A stretch of DNA of 64,000 nucleotides from positions 1 to 64,000 of the forward strand of contig ONMN01000002.1 in assembly GCA_900318885.1 (NCBI GenBank), written 5' to 3'. The translations under genes and the position numbers were made by a program. This document shows, in pieces, positions 50,384-59,522 of the stretch. The stretch's first letter is position 1, and every line of letters starts with the position of its first letter. This stretch comes from an uncultured Prevotellaceae bacterium (GTDB taxonomy: Bacteria; Bacteroidota; Bacteroidia; Bacteroidales; Bacteroidaceae). The notes beneath the pieces were generated by a model. That model was not told the DNA's origin. It saw only the letters and a program-made list of their open reading frames with translations, and did not search any database.

Positions 50384-51784
50384 TCAAATGCGATTCTCCA
50401 TAAACGCCTCCAACTCCTGTGGATGATACGGGATGCGCTTCTGACCGAGGAAACGGCAACCGTCCTTCGTAATCAGCACGTCGTCCTCAATGCGGATGCC
50501 TCCGAAGTCCTTGTAGGTTTCGAGCTTGTCGAAGTTCAGGAATTCCTTGCAATGTCCGCTGGCACGCCACTCGTCAATGAGCTGGGGAATGAAATAGATA
50601 CCCGGCTCGTCAGTGACGACAAAGCCTTCCTCCAGACGGCGTCCCATGCGCAGACAATTGGTACCGAACTGCTCTAAATTCGGATGTGTCTCCTCATCGA
50701 AGCCGACGTAGATCTGTCCGAGACCTTCCATATCGTGAACGTCCATACCCATCATGTGCCCTAAACCGTGAGGCAGGAACATGGCGTGAGCTCCAGCGCG
50801 GACAGCTTCGTCCGTATCGCCTTTCATGAGTCCGAGTTCCTTCAGCCGTTCAGTCATCATACGGCAGACGGCAAAGTGTACGTCCATGTATTTCACTCCG
50901 GGCTTGGCTACGTCCAATACGTAGTCGTGACAGGCCTCGACGATGCTGTATATTTCCAACTGTCGCTGGTCGAATTTACCCGTGACAGGCATTGTGCGCG
51001 TGTGATCCGAACAATAGTCGTCCAGTTCGCAACCAGCGTCACACAGTGCCAGACGCCCTGCTTCGAGCTTGGCTGCCGAGGGATTGCCGTGCATGATTTC
51101 CCCATGTTGCGAGAAGATGGTGGCGAAACTCGTGCCTTGTGCCAGACTACGGGCAATACCGTCCACCTGACCGCCGATGAAACGTTCCGTCACACCGGGC
51201 TTGATGAGCAGCTGTGCCGTTGTGTGCATCACGTAACCGATGTCGCAAGCACGGTCGATAGCGTCTATCTCCTGTTGTTCCTTCGTCGCGCGTTGCTTCA
51301 CCACCGCCTGGATAAGTTTCAGCGAGGCAGCTTCCTTCTGTTTCGACGGTTGTATGCCCAGCAGATCCATGATTTGTATCTTGGTGTCGTGACGATATGG
51401 CGGCAGGAAGTGCACCATTCTGTTTGTTGCGATGGCATCGCAACAAACCTTTGAGAGAGCCGCCATTGGGGCAGTCTTTGTGATACCCACTTCTGCTGCA
51501 AGGTCAGCTACGGATGGTACGAAACCCATCCACACGATATCCTCAATGTCGATGTCGTCGCCAAACAGCCATTCTTCGTTGTTGTCAATGTCGATAACGC
51601 CTACCAGTCCGTCGCGGTGTTGACCGAAGTAGTAGAGGAATGAGGAATCCTGACGCATGGGAGCATACGCATTGGCAGGGTAGTTACATGGTGCCTCGTT
51701 GTTGCCAAACAGGACGATGACGCCCTCGCCAACCAGTTTTTTCAGTTCCGCTCTACGACGGATATAGGTGTTTTTATCGAACAT
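50384..51784 (-). CDS. pepP: Xaa-Pro aminopeptidase (M24B)
   Basis: Removes N-terminal residues preceding proline. A 466-aa pita-bread metallopeptidase: an N-terminal AMP_N domain (1-160) and ligands in CDAGCELDDYCSDHTRT, LPHGLGHMMGMDVHD, TDEPGIYF and GGIRIEDD. No signal peptide. Its leader holds the hairpin at 51808-51826. Confidence 0.93.
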   Translation of the reverse strand: MFDKNTYIRRRAELKKLVGEGVIVLFGNNEAPCNYPANAYAPMRQDSSFLYYFGQHRDGLVGVIDIDNNEEWLFGDDIDIEDIVWMGFVPSVADLAAEVGITKTAPMAALSKVCCDAIATNRMVHFLPPYRHDTKIQIMDLLGIQPSKQKEAASLKLIQAVVKQRATKEQQEIDAIDRACDIGYVMHTTAQLLIKPGVTERFIGGQVDGIARSLAQGTSFATIFSQHGEIMHGNPSAAKLEAGRLALCDAGCELDDYCSDHTRTMPVTGKFDQRQLEIYSIVEACHDYVLDVAKPGVKYMDVHFAVCRMMTERLKELGLMKGDTDEAVRAGAHAMFLPHGLGHMMGMDVHDMEGLGQIYVGFDEETHPNLEQFGTNCLRMGRRLEEGFVVTDEPGIYFIPQLIDEWRASGHCKEFLNFDKLETYKDFGGIRIEDDVLITKDGCRFLGQKRIPYHPQELEAFMENRI

Positions 51785-51807
51785 AATCTTTCAGCGTTTT
51801 AGTGTTA

Positions 51808-51826
51808 GTACCTATTTATTAGGTAC
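51808..51826. promoter_or_regulatory. Hairpin in the pepP leader
   Basis: GTACCTA-tttat-TAGGTAC, a 7-bp inverted repeat, about 25 nt upstream of the pepP start. Role unknown. Confidence 0.4.
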
Positions 51827-51836
51827 ATAATCGGGG

Positions 51837-51868
51837 CAAAGTTACGAAAAAACGAACAAAATACCAAA
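51837..51868 (-). promoter_or_regulatory. Promoter of pepP
   Basis: On the minus strand TTTG (51865-51868), 20 nt, TAACTTTG (51837-51844). Confidence 0.7.
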
Positions 51869-51917
51869 GAAAATCGACTTTTATTTGAGTTTTCTTTCCT
51901 TTTCCGAAAAAAATTCG

Positions 51918-51925
51918 TACCTTCG
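51918..51925 (+). promoter_or_regulatory. -7 box of truA
   Basis: TACCTTCG, one base from TAnnTTTG, 9 nt before the ATG. The TTCGTACCTTCGC context matches the cstA promoter. No clear -33 is seen. Confidence 0.45.
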
Positions 51926-51934
51926 CGGACTGTT

Positions 51935-52663
51935 ATGAGGTACTTTATCTGGTTTGGTTACGACGGAACGCAGTATCACGGTTGGCAAATCCAGCCCAAT
52001 GGCATCACGGTGCAGAGCGAATTGCAGCGCTGTCTGTCGTTGCTGTTGCGCGAGGAAGTCAGCATCACCGGTGCTGGGCGTACGGACACGGGTGTTCACG
52101 CCCGTCGCATGGCGGCTCATTTTGATACCGAACAGCCTGTCGATACGCTCATGTTAGCAAAAAAACTGAATGGTCTGTTGCATCACGACATTGCTGTTTA
52201 CAGCATCGAACCTGTTGCCGCCGACCTTCACGCCCGTTTCTCAGCACTTTCCCGTACTTATCGCTATTATGTGCACACTCGCAAGGATCCGTTTCTTTGT
52301 GCGTATTCCCTTGAACTGCACTACCAGCTTGACTATGCGCTGATGAACGAAGCCGGGCGTATCCTGATGGAGTACGACGATTTCGGTGCCTTCTGTAAGG
52401 CGGGGAGTGATGTCAAGACGACACTCTGTCATGTGACTCACGCCCAGTGGCACCAGACGTCGCCTACGACGTGGTATTTCGAGATTACTGCCAACCGCTT
52501 CCTGCGTAACATGGTGCGTGCCGTCGTGGGTACCCTTGTTGAGGTCGGACGCGGACGTATGACGCTCGACGATTTCCGTCAAGTGATTGAGGGAAAACAA
52601 CGTACTCAGGCGGGCGAATCGATGCCTGCAAAGGCGTTATTTCTTGAAGATGTAAGTTATTGA
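51935..52663 (+). CDS. truA: tRNA pseudouridine(38-40) synthase
   Basis: Isomerises uridines in the tRNA anticodon arm. Catalytic Asp in GAGRTDTGVHA; RNA-binding ARFSALSRTYRYYV; RFLRNMVRAVVGTLVEVG at the C-terminus. 242 aa is full length. Followed by a transporter gene 2 bp after the stop. Confidence 0.95.
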   Translation: MRYFIWFGYDGTQYHGWQIQPNGITVQSELQRCLSLLLREEVSITGAGRTDTGVHARRMAAHFDTEQPVDTLMLAKKLNGLLHHDIAVYSIEPVAADLHARFSALSRTYRYYVHTRKDPFLCAYSLELHYQLDYALMNEAGRILMEYDDFGAFCKAGSDVKTTLCHVTHAQWHQTSPTTWYFEITANRFLRNMVRAVVGTLVEVGRGRMTLDDFRQVIEGKQRTQAGESMPAKALFLEDVSY

Positions 52664-52665
52664 TT

Positions 52666-53583
52666 ATGTGGTTAATACTCGCTTTTATGTCAGCAGCACT
52701 TTTAGGCTGCTACGACTCACTGAAGAAGAAGGCACTGCGCGACAATGCTGTACTGCCAATCTTGTTTCTCAACACGCTTTTTTCGTCGCTCATCTTCCTG
52801 CCGTTCATTGTGCTCAGTGCCACCACTGACACCCTCGACGGCACGATGGTTCACGTGACCTCGGGCGGATGGGACATGCACAAATTCATACTTCTCAAGG
52901 CATTCATCGTTCTTTCCAGTTGGCTGTTGGGCTATTTCGGCATGAAACACCTGCCGCTGACTATTGTCGGACCGATCAATGCCACACGGCCCGTCATGGT
53001 GCTCGTGGGTGCCTTGCTGGTGTTTGGCGAACGGCTCAACGCGTGGCAGTGGGCTGGTGTGCTATTGACCATCGTCTCCTATATCTTACTCAGGCGAAGT
53101 GGCAAGAAAGAGGGCATCGACTTCCGTCATGACCACTGGATATGGATGATTATCGGTGCCGCAGTTCTTGGTGCCGTCAGTGGACTCTACGATAAATTCC
53201 TCATGGCGCCTGTCAGCGAGGGTGGCATCGGTCTCGACCGCATGATGGTGCAGTCGTGGTACAACATCTACCAATGTTTCATCATGCTGACCATGTTGCT
53301 GGTATTATGGTGGCCTAAGCATCACGAGACGACTCCCTTCCGCTGGGACTGGGCTATCATTGGTGTCAGCATATTCCTCTCTACGGCCGATTTCATGTAT
53401 TTCTATTCCTTGTCGGAACCCGATGCCATGATCAGTATTGTTTCCATGATTCGTCGTGGTAGTGTGTTGGTCAGTTTCCTCTTCGGAGCCATATTCTTTC
53501 ATGAGAAGAATCTCAAGGCAAAGGCTCTCGACTTGGCACTGGTATTCATCGGTTTGGTGCTTCTGTACATCGGTTCAGAGTAA
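52666..53583 (+). CDS. DMT-superfamily (EamA) transporter
   Basis: Inner-membrane carrier with about ten membrane segments in two EamA repeats ([17 protein letters not shown] in the first and [20 protein letters not shown] in the second). The ATG at 52666, 2 nt after the truA stop, is chosen over a TTG two codons upstream. Substrate unknown; amino acids or other metabolites are typical for the family. Confidence 0.88.
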   Translation: MWLILAFMSAALLGCYDSLKKKALRDNAVLPILFLNTLFSSLIFLPFIVLSATTDTLDGTMVHVTSGGWDMHKFILLKAFIVLSSWLLGYFGMKHLPLTIVGPINATRPVMVLVGALLVFGERLNAWQWAGVLLTIVSYILLRRSGKKEGIDFRHDHWIWMIIGAAVLGAVSGLYDKFLMAPVSEGGIGLDRMMVQSWYNIYQCFIMLTMLLVLWWPKHHETTPFRWDWAIIGVSIFLSTADFMYFYSLSEPDAMISIVSMIRRGSVLVSFLFGAIFFHEKNLKAKALDLALVFIGLVLLYIGSE

Positions 53584-53598
53584 AAAGCACACTTTTTA

Positions 53599-53630
53599 TT
53601 TGGCTGTTCGCTGAATTATTCGTACTTTTG
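53599..53630 (+). promoter_or_regulatory. Promoter of trpS
   Basis: TTTG (53599-53602), 20 nt, TACTTTTG (53623-53630). The leader to the ATG is about 25 nt. Confidence 0.7.
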
Positions 53631-53660
53631 CAGTCAGTTTTAAATATTGTATATAGAATT

Positions 53661-54752
53661 ATGGGAAAAATTATACTTACAGGCGACCGTCCGACAGGTA
53701 AACTTCACCTCGGACATTATATTGGCTCGCTGCGTCGTCGTGTGGAACTTCAGAATGCCGGCGACTTTGACAAAATGTTTGTGTTTATGGCCGACGTACA
53801 GGCTCTGACGGATAATGCCGACAATCCTGAGAAGATTCGTCAGAACATTATTGAGGTGGCACTCGACTACCTCGCTGCAGGTCTCGATCCAGAGAAATGC
53901 ACGCTGTTCATACAAAGCCAGATTACTGAATTGGCCGAGCTCACCACTTACCTGATGAACCTCGTCTCCGTCAGCCGCGTGCAGCGCAATCCGACGGTGA
54001 AGACCGAAGTGAAGATGCGTGGCTTCGAGGGCGAGAGCATACCCCTCGGCTTCTTCTGCTACCCCGTGTCGCAGGCAGCCGACATCACGTTGTTCAAGGC
54101 GACCACCGTTCCTGCCGGTGAGGACCAGGAACCCATGCTTGAGGTTACGCGCGAACTAGTTCGCCGTTTCAATCAGGTCTATGCTCCCGTGCTGGTCGAG
54201 CCCAATATCATGCTGCCTGAGAACGCTACCGCCCGTCGTTTGCCAGGAACTGATGGCAAGGAGAAGATGTCGAAGTCGCTGGGTAATTGTATCTACCTCT
54301 CGGACGATGCTGACAGCGTATGGCAGAAAGTGCGCTCGATGTACACTGACCCTGAGCACATCAACCTGAATGACCCGGGTCACGTGGAAGGCAATGCTGT
54401 GTTTACCTATCTCGACGCCTTCTCGAAGCCTGAACATTTCGCACAGTACTGGCCCGAGTACCAGAACCTCGATGAGTTGAAGGACCACTACCGTCGCGGT
54501 GGTCTAGGCGATATGAAGTGCAAGAAGTTCCTCAACCAGATTCTCAACGAGTTCCTGGAGCCCATGCGTCAGCGCCGTCATGAGTTCGAACAGGACATCC
54601 CTGAAATCTATAATATATTAAAGAAAGGTACGGAGAAGGCTCGTGAGACTGCCGCTCATACCATGGACGAGGTGCGACGCGCTATGCAGATCAACTATTT
54701 CGACGATGCTGAGCTCATCCGCAGTCAGGCCGAGCGTTTCCGTGCAAAATAA
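53661..54752 (+). CDS. trpS: Tryptophan-tRNA ligase
   Basis: Charges tRNA-Trp. Class I motifs LHLGH (about 16-20) and KMSKS (about 201), with the usual [17 protein letters not shown] start. 363 aa after choosing MGKIIL as start; an upstream TTG at 53628 overlaps the -7 box. Confidence 0.96.
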   Translation: MGKIILTGDRPTGKLHLGHYIGSLRRRVELQNAGDFDKMFVFMADVQALTDNADNPEKIRQNIIEVALDYLAAGLDPEKCTLFIQSQITELAELTTYLMNLVSVSRVQRNPTVKTEVKMRGFEGESIPLGFFCYPVSQAADITLFKATTVPAGEDQEPMLEVTRELVRRFNQVYAPVLVEPNIMLPENATARRLPGTDGKEKMSKSLGNCIYLSDDADSVWQKVRSMYTDPEHINLNDPGHVEGNAVFTYLDAFSKPEHFAQYWPEYQNLDELKDHYRRGGLGDMKCKKFLNQILNEFLEPMRQRRHEFEQDIPEIYNILKKGTEKARETAAHTMDEVRRAMQINYFDDAELIRSQAERFRAK

Positions 54753-54783
54753 CGTAATAATTAATTCCTAAAATTGATAAGGT

Positions 54784-55380
54784 ATGAAAAAGTTTTTAGT
54801 ATCAATCATTGCTGCTCTGATGGCAGCACCTTCCTTCGCTCAGTTCTCGAGCGGTGGATTCGAACTCGACAAAGAGAGCCTGTATTATGGTGTACGTTTC
54901 GGTGGTACCGTAGCTTCGCTCAATGGTGACGTCTCTGTAGGCTCCAAGTTCGGCATAACTCTTGCCGGTGTCATCGGCCTGCGTCTGTCCAACTCAACTC
55001 CTGTATTCCTCGAGTCAGGTCTTTACTATACCCAGCGTGGTGCCAAGGAAGGGAATATCGAAATTACCCACAACAACCTTGAAATCCCCCTTGTAATCAA
55101 GTATGGTTTCAAGGCCAACGAACATATCGCCGTCCTTCCCTTCGTCGGACCCTACTTCGCCTATGCTGTCAGCTCTGAGTGGAAAGTCAAGAATGGGGGC
55201 AATGATATAAGTTACCGTCCCAAACGCAACAACATGGGCTTCAAGCTCGGTTGTGGTGCTGAATATAATAAGATTTATGCTGAGGTCGGCTATCAGTTTG
55301 CTGCGACGAACTTCCTCGACGACGACGATCACTCCGCCCACAACAACGCCTTCTTCTTCAACCTCGGCGTAAATTTCTAA
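54784..55380 (+). CDS. Small outer-membrane beta-barrel protein (PorT-like)
   Basis: 198 aa with signal peptide ending in APSFAQ. Eight to ten amphipathic strands (YYGVRFGGTVASL, VFLESGLYYTQRG, FGLNLGVNF-type end with terminal Phe) match the beta-barrel OMP domain common in Bacteroidota. Function unknown. It is 31 bp after trpS and is followed by the terminator hairpin at 55409-55441. Confidence 0.8.
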   Translation: MKKFLVSIIAALMAAPSFAQFSSGGFELDKESLYYGVRFGGTVASLNGDVSVGSKFGITLAGVIGLRLSNSTPVFLESGLYYTQRGAKEGNIEITHNNLEIPLVIKYGFKANEHIAVLPFVGPYFAYAVSSEWKVKNGGNDISYRPKRNNMGFKLGCGAEYNKIYAEVGYQFAATNFLDDDDHSAHNNAFFFNLGVNF

Positions 55381-55408
55381 CAAGATAACGGTTAAGAGTT
55401 GAAAAAAG

Positions 55409-55441
55409 GTGGGCTGATGTTTGGTCAGCTCACTTTTTTTT
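55409..55441 (+). terminator. Rho-independent terminator that also carries the cstA -33 box
   Basis: GTGGGCTGA and TCAGCTCAC form a 9-bp stem with one G-U pair around TGTTTGG, followed by eight T. The loop TTTG (55420-55423) is exactly 20 nt from the cstA -7 box. Confidence 0.85.
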
Positions 55442-55451
55442 CGTACCTTCG
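55420..55451 (+). promoter_or_regulatory. Promoter of cstA
   Basis: TTTG (55420-55423), 20 nt, TACCTTCG (55444-55451), one base from the -7 consensus. Embedded in the terminator hairpin. Confidence 0.6.
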
Positions 55452-55484
55452 CAGGCAAATTGGTAAATAAACAAAAGAGAAAAG

Positions 55485-56948
55485 ATGATTTCATTTAGTG
55501 TGAGCCTGGTGGCTCTGATTCTGGGTTATCTGTTGTACGGGCGCTTTGTGGAAAAGGTGTTCGGCCCTGATGACCGCACAACTCCAGCTGTGGCAATGGC
55601 CGATGGATTGGACTACATCGTGATGCCGAACTGGAAGGTTTTCATGATTCAATTCCTGAACATTGCCGGTACGGGCCCGATTTTCGGTGCTATCATGGGT
55701 GCGAAGTTCGGACCGGTGGCGTATCTGTGGATTGTGTTCGGCTGTATCTTTGCCGGTGCGACGCACGACTATCTGTGTGGCATGCTGTCAATGAGAAACG
55801 CCGGCGCGGGACTGCCCAAGCTGATTGGCAAATATCTGGGCAACGTTACGCGAAGGGTGATGCTGGTGTTCACGGTGCTGCTGCTGATTATGGTCGGCAC
55901 GGTATTTGTGTATTCGCCCGCCGAAATCCTGCACTCCATAGGGGGTGACACCATGATATGGGTGGCCATCATCTTCGTCTATTACGTGATTGCGACGATG
56001 CTGCCCATCGACAAGATTATCGGCAAGATTTATCCGTTGTTTGCCATCTCGCTGCTGTTCATGGCTGCTGCGCTGATGGTGTGGCTGTTCGTCCATTGGC
56101 CATCGGTGCCGGAATTGTGGACGAATTTCTATAACATGGGTGCTGCTGCGGAGCCTGAAACGTGGAAGGACGCGATATTCCCCGCATTGTTTATCACCGT
56201 TGCCTGCGGAGCAATTTCCGGTTTCCACGCTACACAGAGTCCGCTGATGGCCCGTTGCGTGAAGTCTGAAAAAATGGGGCGCCCCATCTTTTACGGTGCG
56301 ATGATTACCGAGGGTATCGTGGCATTGATTTGGGCTACGGTGTCGGCATGGTTCTTCTATGGCGACCCTGCTCCCGGCTACGAACTGATAGCATCGGCTA
56401 CGGCTGGTTTCCACACGTCGGCTCCGGCAGTGGTGAACCTGGTATGTAACGACTGGTTGGGCGTGGTTGGTGCCATTCTCGCCATGTTGGGGGTGGTGGC
56501 CGCGCCGATAACAAGTGGCGATACGGCATTCCGCAGCGCTCGACTGATTGTAGCCGAAGTCCTGAAGTCGGATCAGCGTTCCATCGTGAAGCGCCTGTAC
56601 ATTTGCATCCCGCTGTTTGCCGCTTCCATCGTCATGCTGATCTGGCAGATTGACAATCCCGACGGGTTCAACACCATCTGGCAGTATTTCGGCTGGTCAA
56701 ACCAGGCATTGTCAGTATTCACATTGTGGACAATAACGGTTTATCTGGCCCGTGAGCACAAGCCATACTGGATTACGCTGATTCCGGCGCTGTTTATGAC
56801 TACGGTTTGTACGACGTTCCTGTTCGTGTCAAAGCAGGCATTTGAACTGCCGGGCGAGAAAGGCTATTCTCTCGGTATTGCCTGTCTTGTCGTTGCCTGC
56901 GTATGGTTTGCAGTGTGGTACAGAAGGAATGTGAAAGTTAATAGTTAA
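55485..56948 (+). CDS. cstA: Carbon starvation protein A (peptide/pyruvate transporter family)
   Basis: An inner-membrane protein of about 14-16 hydrophobic segments, 487 aa. CstA signatures: FLNIAGTGPIFGAIMGAKFG, CGAISGFHATQSPL and TSGDTAFRSARLI. Members import peptides or pyruvate; the substrate here is undetermined. The compact length is typical for anaerobes. It is followed by an outer-membrane barrel and nadC on the same strand with short gaps. Confidence 0.93.
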   Translation: MISFSVSLVALILGYLLYGRFVEKVFGPDDRTTPAVAMADGLDYIVMPNWKVFMIQFLNIAGTGPIFGAIMGAKFGPVAYLWIVFGCIFAGATHDYLCGMLSMRNAGAGLPKLIGKYLGNVTRRVMLVFTVLLLIMVGTVFVYSPAEILHSIGGDTMIWVAIIFVYYVIATMLPIDKIIGKIYPLFAISLLFMAAALMVWLFVHWPSVPELWTNFYNMGAAAEPETWKDAIFPALFITVACGAISGFHATQSPLMARCVKSEKMGRPIFYGAMITEGIVALIWATVSAWFFYGDPAPGYELIASATAGFHTSAPAVVNLVCNDWLGVVGAILAMLGVVAAPITSGDTAFRSARLIVAEVLKSDQRSIVKRLYICIPLFAASIVMLIWQIDNPDGFNTIWQYFGWSNQALSVFTLWTITVYLAREHKPYWITLIPALFMTTVCTTFLFVSKQAFELPGEKGYSLGIACLVVACVWFAVWYRRNVKVNS

Positions 56949-56970
56949 AAGATAAAATATAATAATGACT

Positions 56971-57468
56971 ATGAAGAAAATTGCATTTATCGTGGTGGCG
57001 CTGGTGATGAGCATTGCTGCCAACGCACAGTTTGAACAGGGTAAGGGATACATTGGTGCATCGATGTCGGGCCTCGACATCAGTAACCAGACCAAGGAGT
57101 TCCATTTTGGACTGAACGCCAAGTTGGGCTACATGTTTGAGGACAACCTGATGGCTTTGGGCGAGTTTGGCTTCGACCATTGGGATAAAAGTCCCGACGC
57201 GCTGGTGGTGGGTGCCGGAGCACGCTACTACATCGTGCAGAATGGCCTGTACCTTGGTGCCGGACTGAAATTTAAGCATAGTAACGATAGCTACAACGAC
57301 CTGCTGCCGTCGTTCCAGTTGGGCTACGCCTTCTTCCTGAGTCGTACGGTGACGCTGGAGCCAGAGCTTTATTTCGACATCTCGACGAAGAAGTTCGACT
57401 ATACGTGCTATGGCCTGCGTGTGGGCATCGGCGTGTATCTGTTTAAGGATCAATACATGAAGAAGTAA
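56971..57468 (+). CDS. Small outer-membrane beta-barrel protein
   Basis: 165 aa from the ATG at 56971, with signal MKKIAFIVVALVMSIAANAQ. Repeated amphipathic strands (KGYIGASMSGLDIS, YLGAGLKFKHSN, YGLRVGIGVYLF) form an OmpX/OmpA-like eight-strand barrel. Function unknown. It lies 22 bp after cstA and 18 bp before nadC. Confidence 0.8.
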   Translation: MKKIAFIVVALVMSIAANAQFEQGKGYIGASMSGLDISNQTKEFHFGLNAKLGYMFEDNLMALGEFGFDHWDKSPDALVVGAGARYYIVQNGLYLGAGLKFKHSNDSYNDLLPSFQLGYAFFLSRTVTLEPELYFDISTKKFDYTCYGLRVGIGVYLFKDQYMKK

Positions 57469-57486
57469 TCTAATCATTCAAGGCTT

Positions 57487-58335
57487 ATGTTAAGTGTAGA
57501 AGAATTGGTTGACAGACTGATAGATCTGTCGTTTGCAGAGGATATCGGCGACGGTGACCATACCACCTTGTGTTGTATTCCCGAGGACGCGATGGGCAAG
57601 TCGCACCTGCTCATCAAGGAGGATGGCATCTTGGCGGGTGTGGAGATAGCCAAGGAAGTGTTCCGTCGCTTTGACCCCGACATGCAGGTCGAGGTGTTGA
57701 TGGGCGACGGTTCACGTGTCAAGAAGGGCGACATCGCCATGATTGTCACCGGCCGCGTGCGCTCACTGTTACAGACGGAGCGCCTTATGTTGAACATCAT
57801 GCAGCGCATGAGTGGTATTGCCACCATGACGGACAAGTATGTGGAGCGCCTGAAGGGTACGAAGACCCGCGTGCTTGACACTCGCAAGACGACGCCGGGC
57901 ATGCGCATGCTGGAGAAGCAGGCCGTGAAGATTGGCGGTGGCTGCAACCATCGCATCGGATTGTTTGACATGATACTGCTGAAGGACAACCATGTGGATT
58001 TCGCTGGCGGTATTGTGAACGCCATCGACCGCTGTCATAAGTACTTGGACGAGAAGGGTTTGAAGCTGAAGATTGAAATAGAGGTTCGGTCGTTTGACGA
58101 ACTGCAGCAGGTGTTGGATCACGGAGGCGTAGACCGTATTATGTTGGACAATTTCAGCGTTCCCGACACGAAGAAGGCCGTAGATATTATTGGCGGTCGC
58201 TTTGAAACGGAGTCGAGTGGCGGCATCACGTTTGACACCATCCGCGACTATGCGGAGCAGGGCGTCGACTTTATCTCAGTGGGCGCTTTAACCCACTCGG
58301 TAAAGGGATTGGATATGAGCTTTAAGGCATGCTGA
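57487..58335 (+). CDS. nadC: Nicotinate-nucleotide pyrophosphorylase (carboxylating)
   Basis: Makes nicotinate mononucleotide from quinolinate in NAD synthesis. Conserved EDIGDGDHTT, RMSGIATMT, LDTRKTTPGMRMLEK and ESSGGITFDTIRDYAEQGVDFISVGALTHS. 282 aa is full length. nadA and nadB are not in the window. It shares a transcript region with cstA and the M23 lipoprotein. Confidence 0.96.
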   Translation: MLSVEELVDRLIDLSFAEDIGDGDHTTLCCIPEDAMGKSHLLIKEDGILAGVEIAKEVFRRFDPDMQVEVLMGDGSRVKKGDIAMIVTGRVRSLLQTERLMLNIMQRMSGIATMTDKYVERLKGTKTRVLDTRKTTPGMRMLEKQAVKIGGGCNHRIGLFDMILLKDNHVDFAGGIVNAIDRCHKYLDEKGLKLKIEIEVRSFDELQQVLDHGGVDRIMLDNFSVPDTKKAVDIIGGRFETESSGGITFDTIRDYAEQGVDFISVGALTHSVKGLDMSFKAC

Positions 58336-58340
58336 TAAAG

Positions 58341-58372
58341 TTTAAAGTTGAAAATTGAAAGTTAAAAGTTAT
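58341..58372 (+). repeat. 7-bp tandem array that supplies the start of the M23 gene
   Basis: Units close to AGTTAAA/AGTTGAA/AATTGAA in tandem. The TTG start and first codons of the next gene lie inside the array. Confidence 0.6.
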
Positions 58373-59521
58373 TTTTTAGCGTGCTGTTTTCTATTGCTGA
58401 CAGGCTGTGGCGACGATGCCGAGCCTGTCAGTAATCATAGCGTGGACTATCAGTCGCCGGTGGATTACGACATCGTGCTGGCAGGAAATTTCGGTGAGCC
58501 TCGCCCGTGGCATTTCCACGGAGGAATAGATGTGAAGACGGATAATCAGGAGGGCAAGCAGATTTTTTCCATTGCCGATGGTTATGTCAGCCGCATCACC
58601 GTTAACAAGTACGGTTTCGGCAATGCCATCTACGTGAACCATCCTGACGGACTGACGAGCGTGTATTGCCATTTGAAGCGCTTTGCTGACAAATATGAAC
58701 AGTTGTTTGAACGCACAGGATGGCGCGACACGCTGGATTTCCGTTATGCTGCGGACCAACTGCCCGTGAAAGGTGGCGACCTGATTGCCCTTAGCGGCAA
58801 TACCGGTCACTCGACGGGGCCGCATCTGCATCTGGAACTGCACGATACGAAGACGTGGGTGATGATAGATCCGATGGAGAAACTGGCGCAGTTTATTGCT
58901 GACACGGTGGCTCCGCAGGCACATTCGTTTATGGCTGTTCCCGTGGTGGGTGAAGGTCTGTTTAACGGCGGTGCGACGAAACAGACGTTCGGTTTCGGAC
59001 AGCCTGACGTCAAGAAACACAGCACGACGTGGACGCTCTCCCGCGAATTTACAGCATGGGGCAGGGTAGGCTTTGCATTGTGGGCCGACGACTATTCCGA
59101 GGCGACATACAATCACTATGGTGTGCGTCATGTGCAGTTATTGGTGGACGGTCGGGAGGTGTTCTCTGCTGATGTGTCGGGCATTCCCATCAGTTGTCAG
59201 CCGGAAGTAAACCAATGGGGCGACTACGACCATTGGCGCCATACCCGTATCTGGTATATGAAGTCGTACAAGGAACCTGGCATGCGACTGCCCATCCTGC
59301 ATACCGACTTCAGCGACGGTATTGTCACGTTTGACGAAGAGCGTCCGTATCACCTTACCTATTTGTTGCGCGACTACCAGGGAAACACGTCACGATATGA
59401 TTTTACCGTTACCGGCCAGCGTGATGCAAGGATTCGGAAACCGCAACGTCGTTGTCAGTTGCTGAATCCGTATCTGCTATACGAACAGGTGCTGTGGCCG
59501 TTGCACGAACGGCGGCGTTAA
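58355..59521 (+). CDS. M23-family (LytM) peptidase lipoprotein
   Basis: Peptidoglycan-type metallopeptidase or regulator. Lipoprotein signal with Cys18 (LLLTGCGDD). The zinc motifs HFHGGIDVK (HxxxD) and HSTGPHLHLEL (HxH) are complete, so it may be active. A long C-terminal beta-rich extension (about 190-388) is of unknown role. The start is TTG inside the 7-bp repeat; no in-frame ATG is close enough to keep the signal. It converges on ygiQ with 1 bp between stops. Confidence 0.88.
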   Translation: MKVKSYFLACCFLLLTGCGDDAEPVSNHSVDYQSPVDYDIVLAGNFGEPRPWHFHGGIDVKTDNQEGKQIFSIADGYVSRITVNKYGFGNAIYVNHPDGLTSVYCHLKRFADKYEQLFERTGWRDTLDFRYAADQLPVKGGDLIALSGNTGHSTGPHLHLELHDTKTWVMIDPMEKLAQFIADTVAPQAHSFMAVPVVGEGLFNGGATKQTFGFGQPDVKKHSTTWTLSREFTAWGRVGFALWADDYSEATYNHYGVRHVQLLVDGREVFSADVSGIPISCQPEVNQWGDYDHWRHTRIWYMKSYKEPGMRLPILHTDFSDGIVTFDEERPYHLTYLLRDYQGNTSRYDFTVTGQRDARIRKPQRRCQLLNPYLLYEQVLWPLHERRR

Positions 59522-59522
59522 G

